From NCBI GenBank assembly GCA_002256435.1, contig NKJC01000005.1, positions 1 through 64,000 on the forward strand: 64,000 nt of DNA, written 5' to 3'. The translations under genes were made by a program, and so were the position numbers. Shown piece by piece: positions 45,158 to 51,686 of the stretch. The notes under the pieces are model-generated. The model saw nothing but the letters and a program-made list of their open reading frames with translations, ran no database searches and was not told the DNA's origin. Position 1 is the stretch's first letter, and every line of letters starts with the position of its first letter. Source of the stretch: Chitinophagaceae bacterium BSSC1. Its GTDB lineage: Bacteria > Bacteroidota > Bacteroidia > Chitinophagales > Chitinophagaceae.

Positions 45158-46068
45158 GCCAATTCTTTCAAACTGGTTTTGTTTTTGCCTACCAGCAATT
45201 GATGGGGCAATCCAATTTTGATGGCATAATTTTCTTTGGCATGACTTACCGGAAAGTCAAAACAAACAGGATAATCATATTCTTCCAAATGTTCAGCTAT
45301 ACATTCCTGTACTGATTTTCCAAAGGGCACGGTAGTGTCTTCCATATCGGTAAATCCACCAATGATTAAACCCGCCAAATCCTTTAAAAGACCGGCTCTT
45401 TTTAATTGTACCATCATGCGGTCTACTTGGTATACGTGCTCGCCAATATCTTCTATAAATAAAATTTTACCCTTGGTTTTAATGGAAGACGCAGTTCCAA
45501 TCAAGTGCACCAACAAGGAAAGATTTCCTCCTATGATATCGCCGTAGGCTTTACCCAATTTGTTCAATGGATTTGCAAGGCAACTATAATTGGTTAACTG
45601 ACCCTTGATGGCTTTGCGCAAAGACTGCACCCACTCATTTTCTGCTCCCCCATCATTAAAAGCACCGGCCATTGGTGCATGAATAGATGCCGTTTTAATT
45701 ACGCTGTTTAAGTGTGCGTGTAAGACCGTGATATCTGAAAAACCAATGATCCATTTGGGATGCTTTTTAAACTGCTTAAAGTCTAGTCCGTCAATGATTC
45801 GGCTTACGCCATATCCACCCCTACCACATAAAATGGCTTTGACGGTTGGATCATCCATCATGGCTTGTAAATCTGCTAATCGCTCCGCGTCAGAGCCAGA
45901 AAAATAGTTTTGTTGAACCCCTCCCAGGGTTTTACCCAGTTTCACTTGAAAGCCCCAAGCTACCAGGGTATTGATACAGGTTTGGGCTTTTTCATGGCTT
46001 AGAAATCCCGCAGGGCAGACAATAGCAACCGTATCGCCTTTTTTCAGATAAGGAGGAATCTTGATCAT
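45154..46068 (-). CDS. ldcA: LD-carboxypeptidase (peptidase S66, LdcA/MccF family)
   Basis: 304 residues, cytosolic serine peptidase that removes the terminal D-Ala from recycled murein tetrapeptides. The nucleophile is the Ser in I-I-G-F-S-D-I-T, the Glu in L-F-I-E-D-I-G-E and the His in P-V-S-H-A-K-E-N-Y-A-I-K-I-G. A C-R-G-G-Y-G-like GRGGYGVSRI precedes them. The start codon follows a TACATTCG promoter box by 4 nt. Its coding region converges with the D-amino-acid unit and overlaps it by 4 bp; D-Ala release fits the theme of that unit, though the link is inferred. Confidence 0.93.
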   Translation of the reverse strand: MIKIPPYLKKGDTVAIVCPAGFLSHEKAQTCINTLVAWGFQVKLGKTLGGVQQNYFSGSDAERLADLQAMMDDPTVKAILCGRGGYGVSRIIDGLDFKQFKKHPKWIIGFSDITVLHAHLNSVIKTASIHAPMAGAFNDGGAENEWVQSLRKAIKGQLTNYSCLANPLNKLGKAYGDIIGGNLSLLVHLIGTASSIKTKGKILFIEDIGEHVYQVDRMMVQLKRAGLLKDLAGLIIGGFTDMEDTTVPFGKSVQECIAEHLEEYDYPVCFDFPVSHAKENYAIKIGLPHQLLVGKNKTSLKELA

Positions 46069-46072
46069 GTTA

Positions 46073-46104
46073 CGAATGTAAGACAGATGGGCTCACAGCC
46101 CAAA
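46073..46104 (-). promoter_or_regulatory. ldcA promoter, leaderless
   Basis: On the minus strand TTTG (46101-46104), exactly 20 bp spacer, TACATTCG (46073-46080), then TAAC and the ATG at 46068. It is one of the cleanest consensus promoters in the window. The gap of 4 nt puts the transcription start at or next to the ATG. Confidence 0.75.
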
Positions 46105-46114
46105 ACGGGTATAA

Positions 46115-46146
46115 ATTGCCCCTTAGCCGCGGATTGCTTAGTTTTG
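46115..46146 (+). promoter_or_regulatory. metG promoter
   Basis: ATTG (46115-46118), 20 bp spacer, TAGTTTTG (46139-46146), 27 nt before the ATG at 46174. It is back to back with the ldcA promoter, the two -33 elements being only 10 bp apart. It lies inside a longer metG frame starting at 46087, so that longer start is wrong. Confidence 0.65.
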
Positions 46147-46173
46147 CCCTTCTTTAAAACAGTTTGGATTAAG

Positions 46174-48312
46174 ATGAACCAGCCTAAAAGATATTTGATT
46201 ACAGCAGCCCTTCCCTATGCCAATGGGCTCAAACATATTGGACATTTGGCAGGTGCTTACCTGCCCGCAGATACCTATGTGCGTTATTTGAAAGCACAGA
46301 AAAGAGACGTGGTATTTGTTTGCGGTAGCGATGAACACGGAACAGCCATTCCCATTCAAGCCACCAAGGAAGGCACCACTGCACAAGCCATTATTGATAA
46401 ATACCATCCCATTATTGCCCAGAACTTTAAAGACCTAGGCATTGAGTTTGATATTTACCATAGAACCAGTTCTCCCTTGCATCATGAAACCGCGCAGGAA
46501 TTTTTCCGCGTGCTCAATGAAAAAGGAGATTTGGAGATCAAGGAAAGCGATCAATATTTTGACGAAGCCGCCAATAGTTTTTTGGCAGACCGATATATTA
46601 AGGGTACTTGCCCCAACTGTGCTTTTGAAAGCGCTTATGGAGACCAATGCGAGCGCTGTGGCAAGAGCTTAAGCCCGGACGAGCTCATTAACCCAGTGAG
46701 TACTTTGAGCGGCAACAAACCCATTAAAAAAGCTACCAAACACTGGTATCTGCCATTAGACCGTCACGAAGAGTTTTTACGCAACTGGATCTTGAAAGAC
46801 CATGCCCAAGACTGGCGTGCTTCTGTAGTTGGTCAGTGCAAGAGTTGGATTGATGGTGGTTTGCAAGCCAGGGCCGTAACCCGTGATTTGGATTGGGGTA
46901 TTTCAGTTCCAGCCAAAGATGCAGAAGGAAAAGTACTCTATGTTTGGTTTGATGCACCCATTGGTTATATCAGTGCTACCAAACAATGGGCATTGAACAA
47001 TGACAAGGATTGGAAACCTTATTGGCAAGACAAAGACACCAAGCTGGTGCATTTTATTGGCAAGGACAATATTGTTTTTCACTGCATTATTTTTCCAGTG
47101 ATGTTGCAATTGCACGGCGATATTCTTCCTGAGAATGTGCCCGCCAATGAGTTCATGAATTTGGAAGGTGATAAGATGAGTACCAGCAGGAACTGGAAAC
47201 TAGAGATGCAGGATTATATTGATGATTTTATCAACAAGGAAAACGGTGGGCCACAACTGGCCGATGCGCTGCGTTATTACCTAACCCAGATTGCACCAGA
47301 GAGCAAGGATAGTGAGTTTACCTGGAAGGGTTTTCAAGACGCCAACAACAGTGAGTTGGTGAATATTTTTGGGAATTTTGTAAATCGCGCCTTGGTGTTG
47401 ATGCACAAGTTGTGCAAGAGCAAAGTTCCCCCATTGCATCCTGAATTGTTTGACCAACTTGACAAGGATACCATTGCAGAAATAGCTGCAGCAAAAGAAA
47501 GAGTAGAAGCATTACTAGAAGGATACAAATTCCGTGAAGCACTTTTTGAAGTGATTAACTTGGCCCGTACAGGTAACCAATACATGCAGAAAAAAGAGCC
47601 TTGGATTTTGGCCAAACAGGTAGACGAAAACGGTCAGGTATTGCCAGCAGCACAGGCTGTGATTGACAATACCATGCATATCTGTTTACAGATCTGCGCC
47701 AACCTAGCCATCTTGGTCAATCCATTCCTCCCCTTTACGGCCAAGAAAATTTGCTACTTACTCAAAGTAGTAGACAAAATGTTGGAATGGCAAAATGCCG
47801 GTCAATTACATCTTTTGCGCGTAGGTTATACCTTGAGACCACCGGAATTATTGTTCCGTAAAATTGAAGACACAGAAGTAGCTTATCAAATAGAAAAATT
47901 ACACAAGGCCTTGGAAAATTCCAAACAAGAACAAGCAGCCCCTGTAGCTGAAACAGCAGCAGCGCCTGCATTTGCACCAGTAAAGCCAGAAATTGTCTTT
48001 GACGATTTTGCCAAAATAGATTTGCGTGTTGGTACTATTGTTAGTGCAGAAAAAGTAGAGAAGGCAGACAAATTACTAAAGCTACAAGTAGACCTTGGTT
48101 TTGAAACCAGGACCATTGTATCAGGTATTGCCCTGCATTTTGACCCAGCCGCGATTGTTGGAAAACAAGTAACTGTGGTTTGTAATTTGGCCCCCAGAAA
48201 AATGCGCGGTATTGAAAGCAATGGCATGATCTTGATGGCAGAAGACGCCAGTGGTAAACTCCATTTTGTGAATCCGGAAGATGCCATTGGAGCTGGAGCG
48301 GGAGTGAGTTAA
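46174..48312 (+). CDS. metG: Methionyl-tRNA synthetase
   Basis: 712 residues. N-terminal class I catalytic core with the HIGH-like A-L-P-Y-A-N-G-L-K-H-I-G-H-L, zinc knuckle CPNCAFESAYGDQCERCG near 145, and the K-M-S-T-S loop (GDKMSTSRNW) near 330. An anticodon-binding helical domain follows, then an Ala/Pro-rich linker (about 585-600) and a C-terminal EMAP/Trbp111 tRNA-binding domain (IDLRVGTIV ... RKMRGIESNGMILMAED) at about 605-712. The ATG at 46174 (MNQPKRYLITAALPYANG) is the family start. The coding end abuts the repeat block at 48313. Confidence 0.96.
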   Translation: MNQPKRYLITAALPYANGLKHIGHLAGAYLPADTYVRYLKAQKRDVVFVCGSDEHGTAIPIQATKEGTTAQAIIDKYHPIIAQNFKDLGIEFDIYHRTSSPLHHETAQEFFRVLNEKGDLEIKESDQYFDEAANSFLADRYIKGTCPNCAFESAYGDQCERCGKSLSPDELINPVSTLSGNKPIKKATKHWYLPLDRHEEFLRNWILKDHAQDWRASVVGQCKSWIDGGLQARAVTRDLDWGISVPAKDAEGKVLYVWFDAPIGYISATKQWALNNDKDWKPYWQDKDTKLVHFIGKDNIVFHCIIFPVMLQLHGDILPENVPANEFMNLEGDKMSTSRNWKLEMQDYIDDFINKENGGPQLADALRYYLTQIAPESKDSEFTWKGFQDANNSELVNIFGNFVNRALVLMHKLCKSKVPPLHPELFDQLDKDTIAEIAAAKERVEALLEGYKFREALFEVINLARTGNQYMQKKEPWILAKQVDENGQVLPAAQAVIDNTMHICLQICANLAILVNPFLPFTAKKICYLLKVVDKMLEWQNAGQLHLLRVGYTLRPPELLFRKIEDTEVAYQIEKLHKALENSKQEQAAPVAETAAAPAFAPVKPEIVFDDFAKIDLRVGTIVSAEKVEKADKLLKLQVDLGFETRTIVSGIALHFDPAAIVGKQVTVVCNLAPRKMRGIESNGMILMAEDASGKLHFVNPEDAIGAGAGVS

Positions 48313-48440
48313 GGAAGAGTGAAGAGTGAAGAAAGTGAAGAGTGAAGAGTGAAGAAAGTGAAGAGTGAAAAGTGAAGAATGAAGAATGAAGAGAAGTTGA
48401 AGAAAGTGAAAAGATAAGAGTGAAAAGATAATAGTGAGAA
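48313..48440 (+). repeat. GTGAAGA tandem repeat block after metG
   Basis: About 18 imperfect copies of GTGAAGA/GTGAAAA/ATGAAGA, starting directly behind the metG stop codon and reading in the same direction. Toward its end it carries AAAGATAAGAGTGAAAAGATAA, a degenerate version of the 32-bp core. Translations of such blocks give low-complexity FTLHSS peptides that should not be taken as genes. Confidence 0.8.
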
Positions 48441-48465
48441 ATTAAGTGGAACACAAGATAGGTTA

Positions 48466-48666
48466 CCGTTTTTTGAATTTTTAAAATACCCCTGTTTTTA
48501 TACTAGAACGTGTATAAAAACGGCACTTCTATTTTATACTAGAACGAGTATATAATAGCAGCCTAGATTTATACTAGAACGTGTATAAAACGGCCCTTCA
48601 ATTTTATACTAGAATGAGTATAAAATAGCACCCCCTGATTTATACTAGAACAAGTATAAAAAACGG
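48466..48666. repeat. Array of five alternating TTTATACTAGAAC hairpins
   Basis: Five hairpins share TTTATACTAGAA and a pairing GTATAAA. Arms: R1 48495-48503/48512-48520; R2 48531-48540/48547-48556; R3 48568-48574/48583-48589; R4 48601-48610/48617-48626; R5 48639-48646/48653-48660. R1, R3 and R5 (type A) end in AAAACGGC; R2 and R4 (type B) start with ATTTTATAC and end in AAATAGCA or ATAATAGCA. A-to-A distance is 71 bp twice, B-to-B 70 bp, so the unit is an A-B dimer. CCGTTTTTT (48466-48474) and AAAAAACGG (48658-48666) bound the array as an inverted pair. Both neighbours end toward it, so it is not a promoter of either gene. Confidence 0.85.
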
Positions 48667-48718
48667 CTTTTTTGAAAACCTCGAAAAACAAGTAAGTCGC
48701 GTTGGCTCCAAGAGGAGG

Positions 48719-48735
48719 AAAGTGAAGAGTGAAGC
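48719..48735 (+). repeat. Short GTGAAGA remnant
   Basis: AAGTGAAGAGTGAAGC, two units of the family, between the hairpin array and the 12-bp hairpin. Confidence 0.6.
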
Positions 48736-48759
48736 ATTTTTAAAACCCTATTAAATACA

Positions 48760-48786
48760 GAAACCCTTGGCGTTGCCAAGGGTTTC
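48760..48786. terminator. 12-bp perfect hairpin, possible terminator
   Basis: GAAACCCTTGGC (48760-48771) and GCCAAGGGTTTC (48775-48786) with loop GTT. On the plus strand it is followed by TCTTTATG and on the minus strand by TGTATTTAAT, so neither T-tract is convincing. It may stop both converging transcripts. Confidence 0.55.
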
Positions 48787-48814
48787 TCTTTATGAAGATG
48801 TTTCTTTTAAGAGA

Positions 48815-48833
48815 ACCTAGGCGCAGCCTAGGT
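48815..48833. repeat. 8-bp perfect hairpin ACCTAGGC-GCA-GCCTAGGT
   Basis: The same layout as the hairpin 30 bp to the left (xxxGGC-3 nt-GCCxxx) with other outer bases. Function unknown; it may help to end the subunit 3 transcript, whose stop codon is 95 bp away. Confidence 0.5.
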
Positions 48834-48858
48834 CAACTCATTTAATTAGATCAACGTC

Positions 48859-48890
48859 CATTCTTCACTCTTCACTCTTATCTCTTCACT
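48859..48890 (-). repeat. 32-bp core of the GTGAAGA family near the subunit 3 gene end
   Basis: On the minus strand AGTGAAGAGATAAGAGTGAA followed by GAGTGAAGAATG, identical over 32 bp to the copy at 31422-31453 near dsbD. It reads in the sense direction of the subunit 3 gene and lies 38 bp past its stop codon. It faces the metG block in inverted orientation. Confidence 0.8.
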
Positions 48891-48927
48891 AAAAAGTTCT
48901 CCCTAAGCGAAAACTAACTCATATAGC

Positions 48928-49584
48928 TTAATCGTACTTAGCACACTCCTTCATCTCTCTCTCTGAATACGCATACCCATATTGTTTGAGTACATCATCT
49001 GGAACACCGTTCCACATATTGGGAACATTACCCATATAGCCAATATCTTTTACACCAATTTCAGAGGTGTAGAAACCGGTGCAAACCAGGTCACGGATTT
49101 CATTAAAGAATGCTACGCCCTGTGCCATTTCTGGTTTGGCTTTTTCAGGATAGGCAATCATGTCAATGAGTTCAATTTGTTGCTTGGGAGTACACTTTAC
49201 AAAAGGATTCCCAAAACGGTTCAAACACTGCAAGTCTAGCCAACGTAGTCCTCCTCTAACAGGCACTTGGTAGTGCGGCATGTCTTTCATGATGAATTCC
49301 AGGAACTCAGGTACTTTGGCGTCTGAAGCAGAGCCGCTCACTTTGTCTTTTGGAATAATGATATCGCCCAAAACAGTGACCGTTGCCAATTCTTCTGCTG
49401 TGAAGAATTTGGGTTCGGCTTCTAGTCTTTTCAAATTGTCTTTCTCTTCCTGCATGCGATCAGCCAGCATTGCATCCGGAGAAGCTGCAATAGCTTTTTT
49501 GTCACTGTTCTTGCAGGATTCTACCAAGACACCAGTGGCCATGGATCCTATCAGCAGGGCTTTGATTGATTTTCTTCTGTCCAT
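48928..49584 (-). CDS. Gluconate 2-dehydrogenase subunit 3 family protein
   Basis: 218 residues. The N-terminus M-D-R-R-K-S-I-K-A-L-L-I-G-S-M-A-T-G-V has the twin-arginine pattern and is followed by L-V-E-S-C-K, a possible lipobox. The rest matches subunit 3 (gamma) of membrane gluconate dehydrogenases (FTAEELATVTVLGDIIIPKD, FNEIRDLVCTGFYTSEIG). In characterised complexes this small subunit carries the Tat signal and escorts the FAD subunit across the membrane. It follows the GMC gene after 24 bp, so the pair forms one complex. The cytochrome subunit of the classic enzyme is not present. Confidence 0.9.
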   Translation of the reverse strand: MDRRKSIKALLIGSMATGVLVESCKNSDKKAIAASPDAMLADRMQEEKDNLKRLEAEPKFFTAEELATVTVLGDIIIPKDKVSGSASDAKVPEFLEFIMKDMPHYQVPVRGGLRWLDLQCLNRFGNPFVKCTPKQQIELIDMIAYPEKAKPEMAQGVAFFNEIRDLVCTGFYTSEIGVKDIGYMGNVPNMWNGVPDDVLKQYGYAYSEREMKECAKYD

Positions 49585-49608
49585 AATATTGATTTACGCC
49601 TGGGGCGA

Positions 49609-51351
49609 TTACAGATTTTGTTTTTTCAATTCGTCAATGATGTATTCAGAAGCACGCATAGACAGGGCCAAAATGGTCCAAGTAATATTCTTGTCTGCCT
49701 GAGAAGTAAACTGACTACCATCAACACAGAACAGGGTTTTACAATCGTGCGCTTGGCTCCATTTGTTTAATGCAGAAGTTTTGCGGTCTGCACCCATTCT
49801 AACGGTACCAGCTTCATGAATAATATTGCCCGGATTGTTGAGACCCCAATTGTTCTTCTCGTTGTCATCAGCACCCCAAGTAATAATAGCACCCATATTG
49901 TGCATGATCTCTTTGAAGGTTTCTTTCATGTGCTTGGCCTGCTTGATTTCATAGTCAGAATGATTGGTATGAAAACGTAGTACTGGAATCCCAAATTTGT
50001 CTACCACTTTAGGATCTATCTCGCAGTAGTTGTTGATGTTTGGAACGGCTTCTCCACGTCCGGCCATACCCACACCAGCCCCATAGAAAAAGCGTTGGTC
50101 TTCTTTTAAAGACTCTCCATAACCACCTGCGTCCTTGGTCTTACCATTGACTTGGAATTTGCCATTCTGACCTTGAATGCCCATGCCAAATCCATAAGCT
50201 GGTTGGCCCATGCCACCCCAGTATTCAATATGGTATCCACGTGGGAAATCTAATTTTTTATTGTCTAACCACCATGGGGTATACACGTGCATACCACCTA
50301 CCCCATCTTCGTTGTAACGCTTTCTACCAAAGAGTGTTGGTAATACACCACCCATAGCAGCACCGGTAGAATCGTGTAGGTATTTACCCACTACATTGCT
50401 ATCATTGGCTAGTCCATTTGGATGACGCGTAGATTTTGAATTCAGCAACAAACGTGCGGTTTCACAAGTACTAGCAGCAAGGATCACTACTTTTCCAAAT
50501 ACTTGGTATTCCTGATTGTCTGTTTTGTCAATAAAGGATACACCATGCGCCAAACCTTCTTCATTGGTCAAGACCTCACGAGCCATGGCGTTGGTAATTA
50601 CGTCAATATTTCCAGTAAGAATAGCTGGCTTAATCAACACTGAAGAAGAAGAAAAATCGCCATAGACCTTACAGCTTCTGCCACACTGTGCACAGAAAAA
50701 GCAGGCGCCACGCTCGTCATTGATTTTCTTTGTTAAGATAGATAACCTAGAAGGGATCACAGGAATACCAATACCGGTAGCCGATTTTTTAATCATCAAC
50801 TCATGCAAACGCGGTTTAGGCGCTGGCAAGAAAATGCCATCGGGATCATTTGGTAATCCTTCTACAGAACCGAATACCCCAATGAGTTTATCAATCTTAT
50901 CGTAATATGGTTTTACGTCATCATAACTAATGGGCCAGTCATCGCCTAAGCCGTCTACACTTTTGCGTTTAAAGTCCTTTGGTCCAAAACGTAGTGAGAT
51001 TCTTCCCCAGTGATTGGTTCGTCCACCAATCATTCTGGCGCGCCACCAATCCCATTTGGCAGAACCTTCTTTCATGGTATAGGGTTCTCCATCAATTTCC
51101 CATCCCCAATAGCATCCGTCAAAATCACCAAAGGGTCTAAACTTAGTGCTAGCGCCCCTTCTGGGAGATTCCCATGGATTTTTTAATTGAGAAGAATTAA
51201 TAGCTGGATCATAACTAGGACCCGCTTCTATCAGGCAAACTTTTAGTCCTGCTTTGGACAAAGTGTAGGCCGCCATACCACCACCGGCACCCGAACCTAC
51301 AATCACAGCATCGTATTTCTTTGGCTGTTTCTTGATCTGAAGATCTCCCAT
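49609..51351 (-). CDS. GMC-family FAD oxidoreductase with Cys cluster (gluconate dehydrogenase-type large subunit)
   Basis: 580 residues. The FAD-binding G-S-G-A-G-G-G near residue 19 is followed by CLIEAGP; the C-terminal NIIHEAGTVRMG and ALNKWSQAHDCKTLFCVDGS are typical for GMC enzymes that oxidise sugars or sugar acids. Residues C217, C220, C223 and C227 (C-F-F-C-A-Q-C-G-R-S-C) look like an iron-sulfur ligand set, as in the 3Fe-4S FAD-glucose dehydrogenases. There is no signal peptide, so export probably depends on the Tat-bearing partner encoded 24 bp downstream. ATG 51351 is the start; a TTG at 51357 adds two codons. The substrate is not known. Confidence 0.9.
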   Translation of the reverse strand: MGDLQIKKQPKKYDAVIVGSGAGGGMAAYTLSKAGLKVCLIEAGPSYDPAINSSQLKNPWESPRRGASTKFRPFGDFDGCYWGWEIDGEPYTMKEGSAKWDWWRARMIGGRTNHWGRISLRFGPKDFKRKSVDGLGDDWPISYDDVKPYYDKIDKLIGVFGSVEGLPNDPDGIFLPAPKPRLHELMIKKSATGIGIPVIPSRLSILTKKINDERGACFFCAQCGRSCKVYGDFSSSSVLIKPAILTGNIDVITNAMAREVLTNEEGLAHGVSFIDKTDNQEYQVFGKVVILAASTCETARLLLNSKSTRHPNGLANDSNVVGKYLHDSTGAAMGGVLPTLFGRKRYNEDGVGGMHVYTPWWLDNKKLDFPRGYHIEYWGGMGQPAYGFGMGIQGQNGKFQVNGKTKDAGGYGESLKEDQRFFYGAGVGMAGRGEAVPNINNYCEIDPKVVDKFGIPVLRFHTNHSDYEIKQAKHMKETFKEIMHNMGAIITWGADDNEKNNWGLNNPGNIIHEAGTVRMGADRKTSALNKWSQAHDCKTLFCVDGSQFTSQADKNITWTILALSMRASEYIIDELKKQNL

Positions 51352-51400
51352 ATGCAACTAGAGTTTTGTATTCGTTAGAGAAGATGAATGTAAGAAAAAA

Positions 51401-51485
51401 AGTGAAGAGATAAGCGTTAAGAGTGAAGAATGGATGAACTAAGAATAAGAAAAAGTGAAGAGTGAAGAGTGAAGAGTGAAGAATG
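51401..51485 (+). repeat. GTGAAGA repeat block upstream of the GMC gene
   Basis: The 32-bp core occurs at 51401-51432 with two mismatches, followed by a GTGAAGA tandem run at 51454-51485 (four and a half units). It is in the opposite orientation to the copy at 51652-51683, so the two form a long inverted repeat around the nrdJ terminator. Confidence 0.8.
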
Positions 51486-51515
51486 TTAAACGCCAATAGA
51501 TTTTGCTTGGGATTG

Positions 51516-51554
51516 GGAGAAAAATAAACCGCCCCGGGATTAATCGAGGCGGTT
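51516..51554 (-). terminator. Probable nrdJ terminator
   Basis: Stem AACCGCC (51527-51533) and GGCGGTT (51548-51554), the 14-nt loop including the palindrome GATTAATC. On the minus strand it is followed by TATTTTTCTC. It lies 132 bp past the nrdJ stop codon. Confidence 0.6.
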
Positions 51555-51651
51555 CTTTAACCAGGTACGGTTTAAAGCTATGGCTAAGGCATTGCTGCCG
51601 CTAACCCAAGGTTTGGTACTTACCATCATTCACTTCACACCCATCTCTGTC

Positions 51652-51683
51652 CATTCTTCACTCTTCACTTTTATCTCTTCACT
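51652..51683 (-). repeat. 32-bp GTGAAGA core at the 3' end of nrdJ
   Basis: One mismatch to the copies near dsbD and the subunit 3 gene. It reads in the sense direction of nrdJ and ends 3 bp from its stop codon. Confidence 0.8.
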
Positions 51684-51686
51684 AAT

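Larger units (their letters stand above)
48313..48927. other. Convergent intergenic region between metG and the subunit 3 gene
   Basis: 615 bp with no credible gene. In order: GTGAAGA block (48313-48440), hairpin array (48466-48666), a short GTGAAGA remnant (48719-48735), a 12-bp perfect hairpin (48760-48786), an 8-bp perfect hairpin (48815-48833) and an inverted GTGAAGA core (48859-48890). All open frames here are short and low in complexity. The density of structured elements is far above that of other gaps. Confidence 0.75.
51358..51686. other. Intergenic region between nrdJ and the GMC gene
   Basis: 329 bp without a credible gene. It contains the plus-oriented GTGAAGA block (51401-51485), the nrdJ terminator (51516-51554) and the minus-oriented 32-bp core (51652-51683). 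A weak minus-strand box TACATTCA lies at 51385-51392, 33 nt upstream of the GMC start. Confidence 0.65.

Noticed and set aside
46087..46173. N-terminal extension of MetG from an ATG at 46087
   Set aside because: The extra 29 residues do not resemble the family and a good promoter lies inside the stretch.
48041..48454. Open frames over the GTGAAGA blocks (FTLHSS-like peptides, also at 51215-51496)
   Set aside because: They are low-complexity translations of the heptamer repeat and partly antisense to metG and the GMC gene.
48495..48660. CRISPR array
   Set aside because: The regularly spaced repeats have short spacers of about 10-12 bp between hairpins, which alternate between only two flank types and are themselves similar; no cas genes are near.
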